From Gudongella sp964607545 (GTDB lineage: Bacteria; Bacillota; Clostridia; Tissierellales; Tissierellaceae), in contig CAZSLV010000039.1 of NCBI GenBank assembly GCA_964607545.1, forward strand, positions 1 to 17,428: DNA of 17,428 nucleotides. The letters run 5' to 3'. The position numbers and the translations under genes were made by a program. Below are positions 1 through 7,360 of the stretch, piece after piece (within the stretch, counting starts at the first letter, position 1; each line of letters begins with the position of its first letter). The notes beneath the pieces are model-generated. The model was not told the origin of the DNA. It did no database searches and saw only the letters and a program-made list of their open reading frames with translations.

Positions 1-17
1 ATTATTAACGAGCGGTC

Positions 18-224
18 TTATCTAACCATCTCTTCGTAAACGGTCTCACCTGTTTGATTGCAAACAATCGAAACAGTACCGCCCTTGTAATCCCTGAAAT
101 AGCTGTTATTAGTACCGTTATTTTCTCTTATATAATTTAAGTTAGAATCCAAATTCCCTATTATCTCTTTCATAGAATTATCATCATCAATCTGAATTTT
201 TAATTCTCTTTTTTCATATACCAA
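18..224 (-). CDS. Hypothetical protein, 68 residues, orphan at left edge
   Basis: I do not recognise this protein. The start chosen is the TTG at 224-222: it follows an AAGGAGG sequence by seven bases, an excellent ribosome binding site, whereas the longer frame starting at ATG 266 has no such site and would place the AAGGAGG inside the gene. The product is small, hydrophilic and slightly acidic, with no membrane segment or signal peptide. It opens with an alternating charged/hydrophobic stretch (about residues 2-14, possible beta strand), continues with a probable helix (16-33), and ends with KGGTVSIVCNQTGETVYEE-type sequence that looks like a beta hairpin; one Cys near residue 55. It lies downstream of the terminator that closes the nfeD-floA unit, so it probably has its own promoter, though I could not identify a convincing one. 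It is probably a real gene because of the ribosome binding site; its role is unknown. Confidence 0.6.
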   Translation of the reverse strand: MVYEKRELKIQIDDDNSMKEIIGNLDSNLNYIRENNGTNNSYFRDYKGGTVSIVCNQTGETVYEEMVR

Positions 225-309
225 ATTTGCTCCTCCTTGTTTGTTTTTATTTATATAGTAAATCATACCATAGGCCCTAGTATAATACTATTTATTTTAA
301 GTTACTTTG

Positions 310-342
310 CAATAAAAAGAAGCTCAAAATCGAGCTTCTTTT
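310..342 (-). terminator. Rho-independent terminator after the floA-linked gene
   Basis: On the minus strand an 11-bp stem (AAAAGAAGCTC paired with GAGCTTCTTTT) with a 6-base loop runs into TATT. The stem begins inside the TAA stop codon (343-341) of the 155-residue gene. It closes the nfeD-floA-hypothetical unit. Confidence 0.92.
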
Positions 343-808
343 ACTGCAAACTTTTGGGTTTGTCGAGTATTTCTTTATAAATTATCCCCTTTAAGATATC
401 TTCTCTTACATCAAAGAATACCTCGCTAGTAATTTCAGTTTCTTCTATAGGAGTCAAATTAACTTGAGCTTCCTCCTCTTGCCAATACCTACCTTCTCTA
501 AAAGTCTTCCTGTTTTCTTCAAGAGTAGCTTGCTTTTTTATAGGAGGATCTTTGACAAGAGGTTTTTTCTTATTCTGTGCCTCCATAGAAAATTCTTTCT
601 CAATTTGGTCCCTGTACTCTTCTATAGTTTGCCTAAAGTTCTTTTTCTTTGGCACTTCTTGTCTTTTTGTAGCACTTTTATAGGAACTACCCCTAGGGTC
701 TTGTTGAGATTTTCTCCTAGCATCTTGGGCTTTTTTCTTATCCTTTGAGCTTTTAATTAAAATATTAAAAACTGCCCAAATAATTAATAATACTATAGGA
801 CTACTCAT
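341..808 (-). CDS. Membrane-anchored protein of unknown function, downstream of floA
   Basis: I cannot assign a family. The 155 residues begin with one hydrophobic segment (about 4-19), followed at once by a strongly basic stretch (20-60). By the positive-inside rule the bulk of the protein should face the cytoplasm. A Lys/Glu/Gln-rich, probably disordered or helical middle follows (an amphipathic piece at about 57-75), then an acidic segment (112-130). The C-terminus is more ordered: DVREDILKGIIYKEIL followed by a KP pair. I recall similar (I/V)IYxEIL endings on other short membrane-anchored bacterial proteins, but cannot verify this. ATG 808 is preceded by AGGAAGTGA. The gene starts 11 bases after the floA stop and ends in a strong terminator, so it is almost certainly co-transcribed with nfeD and floA. 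A role as an accessory of the FloA/NfeD membrane assembly is inference from position only. Confidence 0.8.
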   Translation of the reverse strand: MSSPIVLLIIWAVFNILIKSSKDKKKAQDARRKSQQDPRGSSYKSATKRQEVPKKKNFRQTIEEYRDQIEKEFSMEAQNKKKPLVKDPPIKKQATLEENRKTFREGRYWQEEEAQVNLTPIEETEITSEVFFDVREDILKGIIYKEILDKPKSLQ

Positions 809-819
809 TAAATCACTTC

Positions 820-1806
820 CTATTTCTGCTTTTTATCTTCATCGGCCACTTTTGAAATTGAAGTCCTCATGCTTGTATCTGCTAAGATATTTTTCATATT
901 ATAATAATCCATAACACCAATATTACCATCTTTAAATGCTTGGGCTAAGGCTAGTGGTACTTGAGCTTCAGCTTCTACAAGTTTAGCATTCATGGCTTGT
1001 ACTTCTGCCTTCATTTCTTGTTCCTTAGCTACTGCCATTGCTCTTCTTTCTTCAGCCTTGGCCTGGGCAATTTTCTTATCTGCCTCTGCTTGTTCCATTT
1101 GTAATTTTGCCCCAATGTTTCTACCAACATCAACATCGGCTATATCTATTGATAAGATCTCAAATGCAGTACCTGCATCTAAGCCTTTTGAAAGAACTGT
1201 TTTAGAAATACTATCTGGATTTTCTAATACATGCTTGTGGGTTTCAGAAGAACCTACAGTTGTTACAATACCTTCACCAACTCTGGCTATTATTGTTTCT
1301 TCTCCTGCTCCACCGACTAATCTTTCAATGTTTGCCCTTACAGTAACTCTTGCCCTTGCTACAACTTCTATACCATCCTTAGATACAGCAGCAATTTGTG
1401 GAGTTTCTATAACTTTAGGGTTTACACTAACCTGTACAGCTTCAAGTACATTTCTACCAGCTAAGTCAATAGCTGCAGCTCTTGGAAAATCAAGAGGTAT
1501 GTTTGCTCTTTGTGCTGCAATCAAGGCATCTACTAGGGTATTAACATTACCCCCTGCTAAATAATGGGCCTCTAATTCATCAATATCAATATTTAAACCT
1601 GCCTTTGTAGCTTTTATCATAGGGTTTACTATCCTACTTGGTATAACTCTTCTTAATCTCATCCCAATAAGTGTGGAAATTTTAACCTTTACACCGGCAA
1701 AGAAGGCTGTTATCCATAATCCTACTGGTACAAATGTAAAGAATAGCATTAATAAGATGATTATTGCCACTGCAATTCCTAGTGTTAAAAATAAACTTGA
1801 ATCCAT
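820..1806 (-). CDS. floA: Flotillin-like protein FloA (YqfA family)
   Basis: A 328-residue bacterial flotillin. FloA proteins sit on the inner face of the cytoplasmic membrane and organise functional membrane microdomains, affecting membrane fluidity and the assembly of membrane protein complexes. Visible features are an N-terminal hydrophobic hairpin-type anchor (about residues 6-38), an SPFH/PHB-like beta-rich domain (about 50-230), then a coiled-coil, Ala/Glu/Lys-rich region (about 235-295) typical of flotillin oligomerisation, and a short polar tail. Length matches the family (about 330). The ATG at 1806 overlaps the TAA of nfeD by one base (TAATG), and its AGGAGGAAT binding site lies in the nfeD 3' end, so the two should be translationally coupled. 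The nfeD-floA pairing is the standard arrangement in Bacillota and supports both calls. The identity is very secure; functional details are from the family. Confidence 0.96.
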   Translation of the reverse strand: MDSSLFLTLGIAVAIIILLMLFFTFVPVGLWITAFFAGVKVKISTLIGMRLRRVIPSRIVNPMIKATKAGLNIDIDELEAHYLAGGNVNTLVDALIAAQRANIPLDFPRAAAIDLAGRNVLEAVQVSVNPKVIETPQIAAVSKDGIEVVARARVTVRANIERLVGGAGEETIIARVGEGIVTTVGSSETHKHVLENPDSISKTVLSKGLDAGTAFEILSIDIADVDVGRNIGAKLQMEQAEADKKIAQAKAEERRAMAVAKEQEMKAEVQAMNAKLVEAEAQVPLALAQAFKDGNIGVMDYYNMKNILADTSMRTSISKVADEDKKQK

Positions 1807-3098
1807 TATACATTCCTCCTAACAAATATTTTTGAACCCTCTACTTTTACTACCTTTACTTCAGTGTCCTTTGGTATATAGCCTGATTCTGCTAAAGCAT
1901 CATACTTTTGAGAATCTATTACTATAAATCCAGAAGGCCTAAGTTCTGTTAGGGACACTCCCTCTAAGTTTATTAAGGCTGACATGGTATTTGTACTTAA
2001 ATAACCCTTGTCGCTATCTAATTTATTTGTCAATATAATCTTACCTAGCAACTTGCTCTTAAAGCCTAACTTAACCATTATAATTCCTACTAAAGTAGTT
2101 ATTATTATAGCTATGCTTAAGGATAAGAGGGCTGCGCTTAAGGAATCCATGGCAAGGGCTACCCCTGTAAGGACAAATATAATACCCCCAATGCCTGGTA
2201 GGCCAAAACCTGGAACGATACCTTCTATAATTAAAAGACCAAGCCCCACTATAAATAAGACTAGGGAAGTCCAGTTTGAGTTGCCTGCTAAGATATTACC
2301 TCCAAAATACAAACCAAAACCCATTAAGGAGATTGTTCCTCCTAGTCCAAACCCAGGTGTAAGAATCTCAATTACAAGACCCACAAAACCTAAAGTTAAT
2401 AAAATCGTGCTAATATATGGGCTGGACACATACTTAGACAGCTTAACCTGCAAACCCTCATCCATTACTTCAATACTATCTGCATCAAGTCCAAATTCAC
2501 TTAACATGACATTGTAATCTGACCCTAATAGGTCTGCTAAACCAAGTTCTTTAGCTTCCTTAGCTGTTAAGTTTAAAAGTTTACCCTTTTTTACAACCCC
2601 ATCAATTTCAATATCACTATCAGCCATGGCCTCTATCAATAAGGGGTCCCTGTTCCTAAACTGGGCTGTATCTCTTAAGACCCCCCTCCACATAGAGAGG
2701 ATCTTTTCTGTATTGGGTATAGTTTCAGCTGAACCAATTACTGCATTTTCAGACATTACTATGTGTTCTCCAGCTATTGTTATTAAGACCCCAGCAGAAG
2801 CAGCCTTATTGTTTACAAAGGTAATGGTTGGAATGTTAGTAGATAGGATGACATCCTTAATCTTAATTGATTCATCTACTACTCCCCCATATGTGTCTAT
2901 TTCGAATATTATAGCCCTAGCGTTATTTTTATTTAAATCATTTACAACATCTCTAACATAATTGTGGGTTGCCCTATTTATCTCTCCTTTAATTGGCACA
3001 ACATATGCTTTAGATGGCTCAGAAGCAAAAACATTAGTTGTAGTTAATAAAACTAACATTAGTATAAAAATTCTGCTTAAATTCTTTATTGCTTTCAC
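1806..3098 (-). CDS. nfeD: NfeD-family membrane protein with ClpP-class serine protease domain
   Basis: Long-form NfeD (YqeZ-like), partner of flotillins. I place the start at GTG 3098, eight bases after GGAGG, giving 430 residues; ATG 3113 five codons earlier has no ribosome binding site. A signal peptide is visible (basic start, hydrophobic core, likely cleavage after VFA near residue 25). Next is a ClpP/SppA-like domain with the candidate nucleophile Ser in the AASAG motif (about residue 101) and a downstream Lys (about 132) that may complete a Ser-Lys dyad; the Lys assignment is tentative. About four or five membrane segments follow (about 230-345), including two PGFGLxG loops, then a C-terminal OB-fold-like NfeD domain (about 365-430). 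Known members of the protease branch cleave stomatin-type proteins; whether this one cleaves FloA is inference from the overlapping gene pair. A possible promoter lies in the tail of the yqeY terminator. Confidence 0.93.
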   Translation of the reverse strand: MKAIKNLSRIFILMLVLLTTTNVFASEPSKAYVVPIKGEINRATHNYVRDVVNDLNKNNARAIIFEIDTYGGVVDESIKIKDVILSTNIPTITFVNNKAASAGVLITIAGEHIVMSENAVIGSAETIPNTEKILSMWRGVLRDTAQFRNRDPLLIEAMADSDIEIDGVVKKGKLLNLTAKEAKELGLADLLGSDYNVMLSEFGLDADSIEVMDEGLQVKLSKYVSSPYISTILLTLGFVGLVIEILTPGFGLGGTISLMGFGLYFGGNILAGNSNWTSLVLFIVGLGLLIIEGIVPGFGLPGIGGIIFVLTGVALAMDSLSAALLSLSIAIIITTLVGIIMVKLGFKSKLLGKIILTNKLDSDKGYLSTNTMSALINLEGVSLTELRPSGFIVIDSQKYDALAESGYIPKDTEVKVVKVEGSKIFVRRNV

Positions 3099-3130
3099 CC
3101 TCTTCACCTCCATTTTTTGTCTACATACTC

Positions 3131-3160
3131 ATAATACCCAATATAAAGATTTAAAAGCAA
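3131..3160 (-). promoter_or_regulatory. Possible promoter of nfeD-floA unit
   Basis: TTGCTT (3160-3155) and TATTAT (3136-3131) are separated by 18 bases and lie just upstream of nfeD, partly in the tail of the yqeY terminator. The hexamers match the consensus imperfectly, so this is tentative. Confidence 0.35.
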
Positions 3161-3186
3161 ATAACCTGAGTTAACTCAGGTTATTT
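3149..3186 (-). terminator. Terminator of rpsU-yqeY unit
   Basis: A perfect 28-base palindrome (3159-3186, centre CTGAGTTAACTCAG) is followed on the minus strand by GCTTTTAAAT. The yqeY TAA stop (3183-3181) is inside the stem. The T-run is interrupted, so termination may be partial. Confidence 0.8.
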
Positions 3187-3624
3187 AAATATATTTCTCA
3201 CTGCCCTATTTACCATGTTGCCATCAGCCATGCCCTTGATTTTTGGCATAACAGATTTCATAATAAGGCCAATATCTTTAACTGACTTAGCGCCTATTTC
3301 TTCTATGGTTTCTTTAACTATTTCATCTACTTCATCTTGTGTTAATTGCTTTGGTAAATATTGAAGGAGTATTTCTATTTCATTATTAGTCAAATCTACT
3401 AAGTCTTGTCTATTTCCTTTTTGGAATTCAGTAATTGCCATTCTTTTTTCTTTTAATTGCTTAGAGATTATCTCTAATACATCTTCATCATTAAGGTCTG
3501 TCCTAGTATCTACTTCTCTTTGTTTGATTGCAGACCTAATCATAATAACAGTATTTTTTCTTATAGTATCCTTGTCTTTAATGGAAGTCTTATAATCTCC
3601 CATAAGTTTTTCTTTAAGGGTCAC
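3181..3624 (-). CDS. yqeY: YqeY / GatB-related domain protein
   Basis: A 147-residue protein of the YqeY family, which resembles the C-terminal tRNA-interacting tail domain of GatB/GatE amidotransferase subunits. The family's own role is unclear; involvement in tRNA amidation is only a suggestion from homology. The sequence has the usual all-helical pattern: an N-terminal helix (MTLKEKLMGDYKTSIK), the conserved RSAIKQREVD region near residues 30-38, the LPKQLTQDEVDEIVKE stretch near 90-105, and the end helix GMADGNMVNRAV. Length is typical (about 148). The start is GTG 3624, preceded by AAGGTGGA. It lies 45 bases after rpsU with no terminator between, the conserved Bacillota arrangement, so the two are probably co-transcribed from the rpsU promoter. 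Confidence 0.95.
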   Translation of the reverse strand: MTLKEKLMGDYKTSIKDKDTIRKNTVIMIRSAIKQREVDTRTDLNDEDVLEIISKQLKEKRMAITEFQKGNRQDLVDLTNNEIEILLQYLPKQLTQDEVDEIVKETIEEIGAKSVKDIGLIMKSVMPKIKGMADGNMVNRAVRNIFK

Positions 3625-3669
3625 AAATCCACCTTCTTTATAATACTCTTAGATACTTTAATAATTTAA

Positions 3670-3849
3670 TTAAAACTTATTTTTTTTCTTTCTAGCTGCT
3701 TCAGATTTTTTCTTACGCTTTACACTTGGTTTTTCGTAATGCTCACGCTTTCTAACTTCCCCTATAACACCTGACCTTGCACATGATCTTTTAAACCTTT
3801 TAAGAGCATTATCAAGAGATTCATTTTCACCAACTTTGATTTCTGTCAT
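3670..3849 (-). CDS. rpsU: 30S ribosomal protein S21
   Basis: A 59-residue, strongly basic protein found by translating this gap directly. It begins MTEIKVGENESLDNALKRFK, continues with RSCARSGVIGEVRKREHYEKP, and ends in a Lys/Arg-rich tail; this is the canonical S21 pattern and length (57-70). S21 binds the platform of the small subunit near the 3' end of 16S rRNA and assists initiation on mRNAs. The ATG at 3849 follows GGAGGGAAGG. It has its own near-consensus promoter (3922-3950) about 75 bases upstream and is followed by yqeY, as in other Bacillota. The identity is very secure. Confidence 0.97.
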   Translation of the reverse strand: MTEIKVGENESLDNALKRFKRSCARSGVIGEVRKREHYEKPSVKRKKKSEAARKKKNKF

Positions 3850-3921
3850 TGATCCTTCCCTCCCCTCTCAACTACAAGAGTGTTACAATACTGCCAATAA
3901 ATGTAGCTTGCACACTTAATT

Positions 3922-3950
3922 ATTATACAATATATATATAATTATTTCAA
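3922..3950 (-). promoter_or_regulatory. Sigma-A-type promoter of rpsU-yqeY
   Basis: TTGAAA (3950-3945), a 17-base AT-rich spacer and a perfect TATAAT (3927-3922) lie just past the hinT stop codon. Spacing and hexamers are near consensus, as expected for a ribosomal protein gene. The leader to rpsU is about 65 bases. Confidence 0.85.
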
Positions 3951-3956
3951 CTCTTT

Positions 3957-4295
3957 TTAACCAGGTGGCCACAACATTTCTCTTTTACCTAGTACATGAA
4001 AGTGTATGTGGTCTACTGTTTGTCCACCATCTTCCCCGCAATTATTAACTACCCTGTAGCCCTTTGATAAGTTAAGCTTTTCCCCTAACTTAGGGATTAG
4101 CCTTAAAATATGGCCCATCAAGAGGTCGTGTTCTTCCTTTACATCATCTAGGGACTTTATGTGCTCTTTTGGCACAATTAAAAAGTGTACTGGTGCTTGA
4201 GGATTTATATCCTTAAATGCAATAACCCTATCATCCTCATAAATCAAATCACTAGGTATTTCCTTGTTTGCAATTTTACAGAATAAGCAATCCAT
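3957..4295 (-). CDS. HIT-family nucleotide hydrolase (HinT-like)
   Basis: A 112-residue histidine-triad protein of the Hint/PKCI branch, which hydrolyses nucleoside phosphoramidates and acyl-AMP. The sequence has CLFCKIANKEIPS at the N-terminus with the Cys3/Cys6 pair, the NPQAPVHFLIVPKEH segment (31-45), the catalytic triad HIHFH at 96-100 with His98 the expected nucleophile, and a C-terminal WPPG that closes the active site in Hint proteins. Length is typical (110-115). The ATG at 4295 follows AGGGGGTGAT, which overlaps the end of mtaB; the gap between the genes is only 12 bases, so it is probably the last gene of the prmA-rsmE-mtaB unit. No hairpin terminator is visible between it and the rpsU promoter. 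The physiological substrate is not known. Confidence 0.95.
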   Translation of the reverse strand: MDCLFCKIANKEIPSDLIYEDDRVIAFKDINPQAPVHFLIVPKEHIKSLDDVKEEHDLLMGHILRLIPKLGEKLNLSKGYRVVNNCGEDGGQTVDHIHFHVLGKREMLWPPG

Positions 4296-4307
4296 ATAAT
4301 CACCCCC

Positions 4308-5609
4308 TTACACTAGTTTACCTTCTAGGTATTCAGAACTTGCCTTACTTATTTTAACATTCCTTACTTGTCCTATTATATCACAATTTGAATAAACCCT
4401 CGACCTTATATAATTACTTGTGTAGCCTTCGTAAATATTAGGGTCTTTTTTGTCTTTTTCTTCAAATAAGACAGCAACTTCCTTATTTAAAAATTTATCA
4501 TGAAAGTTATTAGCTAATTCTTCTGAAAGTTTACTTAAGGCTTCACTTCTTAAATTTTTAACCTCTCCATGTACTTGGTTTTTCATTTCTGCGGCTATTG
4601 TCCCTCTTCTTTTAGAGTATTTAAAGACATGAATTCTTGAAAACCCTATTTCTTGTACAAACTTTAAGCTTTCATTAAATTCTTCATCACTTTCTCCAGG
4701 AAATCCAACTATTATATCTGTAGTTAAGCCAACATTTGGCAAGTATTCTTTAATTAAATTTACCTTTTCCCTATACTCCTTGCTTGTGTACTTCCTGTTC
4801 ATTCTTTTTAAAACCCCATCAGACCCACTTTGTAAGGACAAGTGGAAGTGGTCACAAAGCTTTTTATTTGTGGAAATTCTCTTCATAAATTCCTCATCTA
4901 TCAGGTTAGGTTCAACCGAACTCATCCTTATCCTATCAATACCCTCAATTTGACTAATTTCATCAATAAGGTCGATAAGTTTCATCCCTTCTGCCCCCTT
5001 GCCAAAGGAAGCAATGTGGATACCGGTTAAAACAACTTCCTTAAAACCAGCCCTAGCTAGTTTTTTGCTTTCCTCAATTATATCTAAGGAATTTCTACTC
5101 CTTATAGGCCCCCTGGCATAGGGGATTATACAATAACTACAAAATTGATTACACCCATCTTGAATTTTTAAAAAAGCCCTTGTCTTAGACCTAATTTGGT
5201 CAATTTTAATCTCTTCAAACTCCTTATAGGTCTTTACTTGCCTGACTATGTTGATTCTTTTTCTTGTAGCCATGCTTTCTTCACATAAGTTTACAATCTC
5301 ATTTCTTTCACTTGTTCCAATAATTACATCAACATCTTCTATCTTTTCTACTTCTTCAGGAGAAACTTGTGAATAGCAACCTACAACAGCCACTACCGCG
5401 TCTTTATTTATCCTCTTAGCCTTTCTAATAAATTGCCTTGATTTTCTATCAGACATATTTGTTACTGTACAAGTGTTAATGACATATATATCTGCGTATT
5501 CATCTTCTCCTACTAGCTCGTAGTTCTTTTTAGTAAATAATTCTTCCATAGCTTCTGTTTCATATTGGTTGACCTTACAACCAAGGGTATGAAATGCAAC
5601 CTTTAACAC
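4308..5609 (-). CDS. mtaB: tRNA t6A37 methylthiotransferase MtaB
   Basis: A radical-SAM methylthiotransferase that converts N6-threonylcarbamoyladenosine at position 37 of ANN-decoding tRNAs to its 2-methylthio form. Domains in order: an N-terminal MTTase domain with three cluster Cys (Cys11 in LGCKVN, Cys47 in NTCTVT, Cys78 in VGCYSQ); a radical-SAM core with CNQFCSYC (Cys153, Cys157, Cys160); and a C-terminal TRAM-like domain (about 370-433). Length 433 fits the MtaB/YqeV branch, and the LGCKVNQYETEAM opening is the MtaB rather than the MiaB pattern. The start is GTG 5609, preceded by AGGAGTGA, directly abutting the rsmE stop (TAAGTG, no gap), so translation is probably coupled. It sits with prmA and rsmE in a ribosome/tRNA modification cluster conserved in Bacillota. 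Confidence 0.95.
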   Translation of the reverse strand: MLKVAFHTLGCKVNQYETEAMEELFTKKNYELVGEDEYADIYVINTCTVTNMSDRKSRQFIRKAKRINKDAVVAVVGCYSQVSPEEVEKIEDVDVIIGTSERNEIVNLCEESMATRKRINIVRQVKTYKEFEEIKIDQIRSKTRAFLKIQDGCNQFCSYCIIPYARGPIRSRNSLDIIEESKKLARAGFKEVVLTGIHIASFGKGAEGMKLIDLIDEISQIEGIDRIRMSSVEPNLIDEEFMKRISTNKKLCDHFHLSLQSGSDGVLKRMNRKYTSKEYREKVNLIKEYLPNVGLTTDIIVGFPGESDEEFNESLKFVQEIGFSRIHVFKYSKRRGTIAAEMKNQVHGEVKNLRSEALSKLSEELANNFHDKFLNKEVAVLFEEKDKKDPNIYEGYTSNYIRSRVYSNCDIIGQVRNVKISKASSEYLEGKLV

Positions 5610-6350
5610 TTAAATCACTCCTATATCTCCTAGCTCATACTGGATAAGAGAAGAGGTTATAAAACCTGCAGTTTCTGTCCGTAAGATCCTAGGTCCCAAA
5701 CTTACTATTTTTGCTCCAACTTCTACCAAGCTTTTTATTTCCCCTTCCTCAAACCCACCTTCTGGTCCTATAAATACATAAATATCTTCTACATTTGGAA
5801 GAGACTTTAAAACATCCTTTATACCTAAATTTTCTTCTAGTTCATAAGGAACTAGGATAAGCTTATTTTCTAAAACTTTTAAGCCTTCTTTAAATGACAT
5901 GACCTTGTGAACTTGTGGAATTATATCTCTTTTTGATTGTTTTGCAGCTTCTTCTACAATGGACATCCACCTTTGTAACTTTTTTTCTTCCTTCTTATCA
6001 TCAAGTTTTACTATGGACCTATCACTTAGGATAGGAAAAAAGCTATAAACACCTAATTCAGTGTTTTTTTGTAGGATAGTTTCCATCTTACTTGATTTTG
6101 GAAGGCTTTGAAATAAGTGGATTTTAATATTTGATTCGCTGGTCTTTTCTTTTTTATAAATAATTTTTGCTTCTACCTTATTACTTTCAATTGCCTCAAT
6201 TGAACATATATAAGTTTTTTTATCACTTACCACTTCTATCTTGTCCTTTTCTTTCATCCTTAGGACATTTTTTATATGGTTTACATCTGGCCCAGTAATT
6301 ATAAAGCATTTTGTTTCCTTGTCTAAATAATTAGTAAAAAACCTATGCAT
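5610..6350 (-). CDS. rsmE: 16S rRNA m3U1498 methyltransferase RsmE
   Basis: A SPOUT-class SAM-dependent methyltransferase that N3-methylates U1498 of 16S rRNA. I prefer ATG 6350 (MHRFF, the usual family start; 246 residues) over ATG 6359: the upstream AAGG is about 10 bases from the former but only one base from the latter. An N-terminal PUA-like RNA-binding domain (about 1-75) is followed by the trefoil-knot catalytic domain, with KxSKMExILQKxTELGV (85-100), EEAAKQSKRDIIP (about 133-145), the SAM-binding GPEGGF (195-200) and LGPRILRTETA (218-228). Length is typical. The start overlaps the prmA stop codon by 8 bases (ATGCATAG) and the stop abuts the mtaB start, so this is a tightly coupled operon segment. 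Confidence 0.95.
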   Translation of the reverse strand: MHRFFTNYLDKETKCFIITGPDVNHIKNVLRMKEKDKIEVVSDKKTYICSIEAIESNKVEAKIIYKKEKTSESNIKIHLFQSLPKSSKMETILQKNTELGVYSFFPILSDRSIVKLDDKKEEKKLQRWMSIVEEAAKQSKRDIIPQVHKVMSFKEGLKVLENKLILVPYELEENLGIKDVLKSLPNVEDIYVFIGPEGGFEEGEIKSLVEVGAKIVSLGPRILRTETAGFITSSLIQYELGDIGVI

Positions 6351-7269
6351 AATTATCATGCCTTGTAATTATTGCTACCCAACCATTGATTTGAAGAATT
6401 TCTAAAGTCTTAAACCCATTATCCTGGAGGGCTTTTTGAACTATAGGAAGCTTTGCCTCTATAATTCCTGAAGCAATAAAGATACCATCCTTATTTAAGT
6501 GGTTACTTATATTTGGAACCATGCCAACTATTATTTCAGCTATTATATTTGCTACTATAATATCAGCCCTTCCCTTTACTACTTCAAATAAGTCTCCTTC
6601 TTTAACTTCTACCCTATCCTTTAGTCCGTTTTTTTCAACATTTTCTTTACTTATCTTAACGCACATGGGGTCTAGGTCTATGGCTAAAACAGACTTTGCC
6701 CCAAGCTTTGCCCCAATAATGCTTAAAATACCACTTCCACACCCAATATCAAATAAGACCTTGCTATTGTCCACATACTCTTCCAAGGCCCTAGCACACA
6801 TAATTGTAGTTTCATGGGAGCCTGTTCCAAAGGCCATTCCTGGGTCTAGTTCAATTACAATCTCATTGTTTTTTTTAACATAATCTTCCCAGGAAGGTTT
6901 TATAACTAGGTTTTTTGTAATGTGTTCGGTCTTATAGTGGATTTTCCAATTTTCCGCCCAATCAATTTCATCAACCCGATTTGTAAAAATCTCCCCTAAA
7001 TTATCTCTTGTAATTCTATCTTCTAAAGTCTTATATATTTCCTTAACCTTGGAGTATTCGTTAAAATAAGCCTTTATTACTAGGTCCTTATCCTTGTATC
7101 TTATTACATCATCATCTATATAATCCCATTTTGCTTTATTCTTTTTAAAGTCTTCTAAGTCTTTGGGGTCTATTATCTCTAAGCCTGTGGCACCATTTTC
7201 ATATAAAATAAAGGTTACTAGGTCCTCATGTTCATGTGATGTTTTAACAATAATTTCTACCCATTCCAA
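6343..7269 (-). CDS. prmA: Ribosomal protein L11 methyltransferase
   Basis: A SAM-dependent class I methyltransferase that trimethylates ribosomal protein L11. The N-terminal substrate-recognition domain (about 1-125) is followed by the Rossmann-fold catalytic domain, with LDPGMAFGTGSHETT (141-155), the SAM-binding motif DIGCGSGIL (174-182), AIDLDP (196-201) and VANIIAEI (239-246). Length 308 is standard. The start is a TTG at 7269, preceded by GAGGAAGTGA; there is no in-frame ATG nearby. It follows the terminator of dnaJ by about 60 bases, in which a perfect TATAAT is present, so it probably begins a separate unit (prmA-rsmE-mtaB-hinT), although read-through from the heat-shock operon is possible and this neighbour order is conserved in Bacillota. 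Confidence 0.95.
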   Translation of the reverse strand: MEWVEIIVKTSHEHEDLVTFILYENGATGLEIIDPKDLEDFKKNKAKWDYIDDDVIRYKDKDLVIKAYFNEYSKVKEIYKTLEDRITRDNLGEIFTNRVDEIDWAENWKIHYKTEHITKNLVIKPSWEDYVKKNNEIVIELDPGMAFGTGSHETTIMCARALEEYVDNSKVLFDIGCGSGILSIIGAKLGAKSVLAIDLDPMCVKISKENVEKNGLKDRVEVKEGDLFEVVKGRADIIVANIIAEIIVGMVPNISNHLNKDGIFIASGIIEAKLPIVQKALQDNGFKTLEILQINGWVAIITRHDNYA

Positions 7270-7300
7270 AATATCACTTCCTCATTTGTTTTCTGTGATA

Positions 7301-7329
7301 ATTATATCTTAAATCCCATATATAATCTA
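7301..7329 (-). promoter_or_regulatory. Probable promoter of prmA unit
   Basis: A perfect TATAAT (7306-7301) with a weak -35 (TAGATT, 7329-7324) at 17 bases spacing, between the dnaJ terminator and prmA. The -35 matches only three of six consensus positions, so strength is probably low. Confidence 0.5.
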
Positions 7330-7330
7330 G

Positions 7331-7360
7331 TAAAAAGAAACAACCACCTAGGTGGTTGTT
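7331..7360 (-). terminator. Terminator of the hrcA-grpE-dnaK-dnaJ operon
   Basis: A perfect 22-base palindrome (7339-7360; arm AACAACCACCT, usable as a 9-bp stem with loop CTAG) is followed on the minus strand by TCTTTTTA. The last two bases of the dnaJ TAA stop lie within the stem. Confidence 0.92.

Noticed and set aside
267..313. Promoter for the left-edge orphan (TTGCAA with TATTAT, or the TAGTATTATACTA near-palindrome)
   Set aside because: Spacing is 19 bases or more for the best hexamer pair; not good enough to call.
464..748. Plus-strand frame of 94 codons rich in Phe and Leu opposite the 155-residue gene
   Set aside because: A complement of Lys/Glu-rich codons gives such hydrophobic frames by chance, and there is no start signal.
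992..1564. Plus-strand open frame of 190 codons opposite floA
   Set aside because: It lies wholly opposite a strongly conserved gene, has Ser/Ala/Thr-rich shadow composition and no ribosome binding site or promoter. The same applies to the plus-strand frames opposite nfeD, prmA, dnaJ, dnaK, grpE, hemW and holA.
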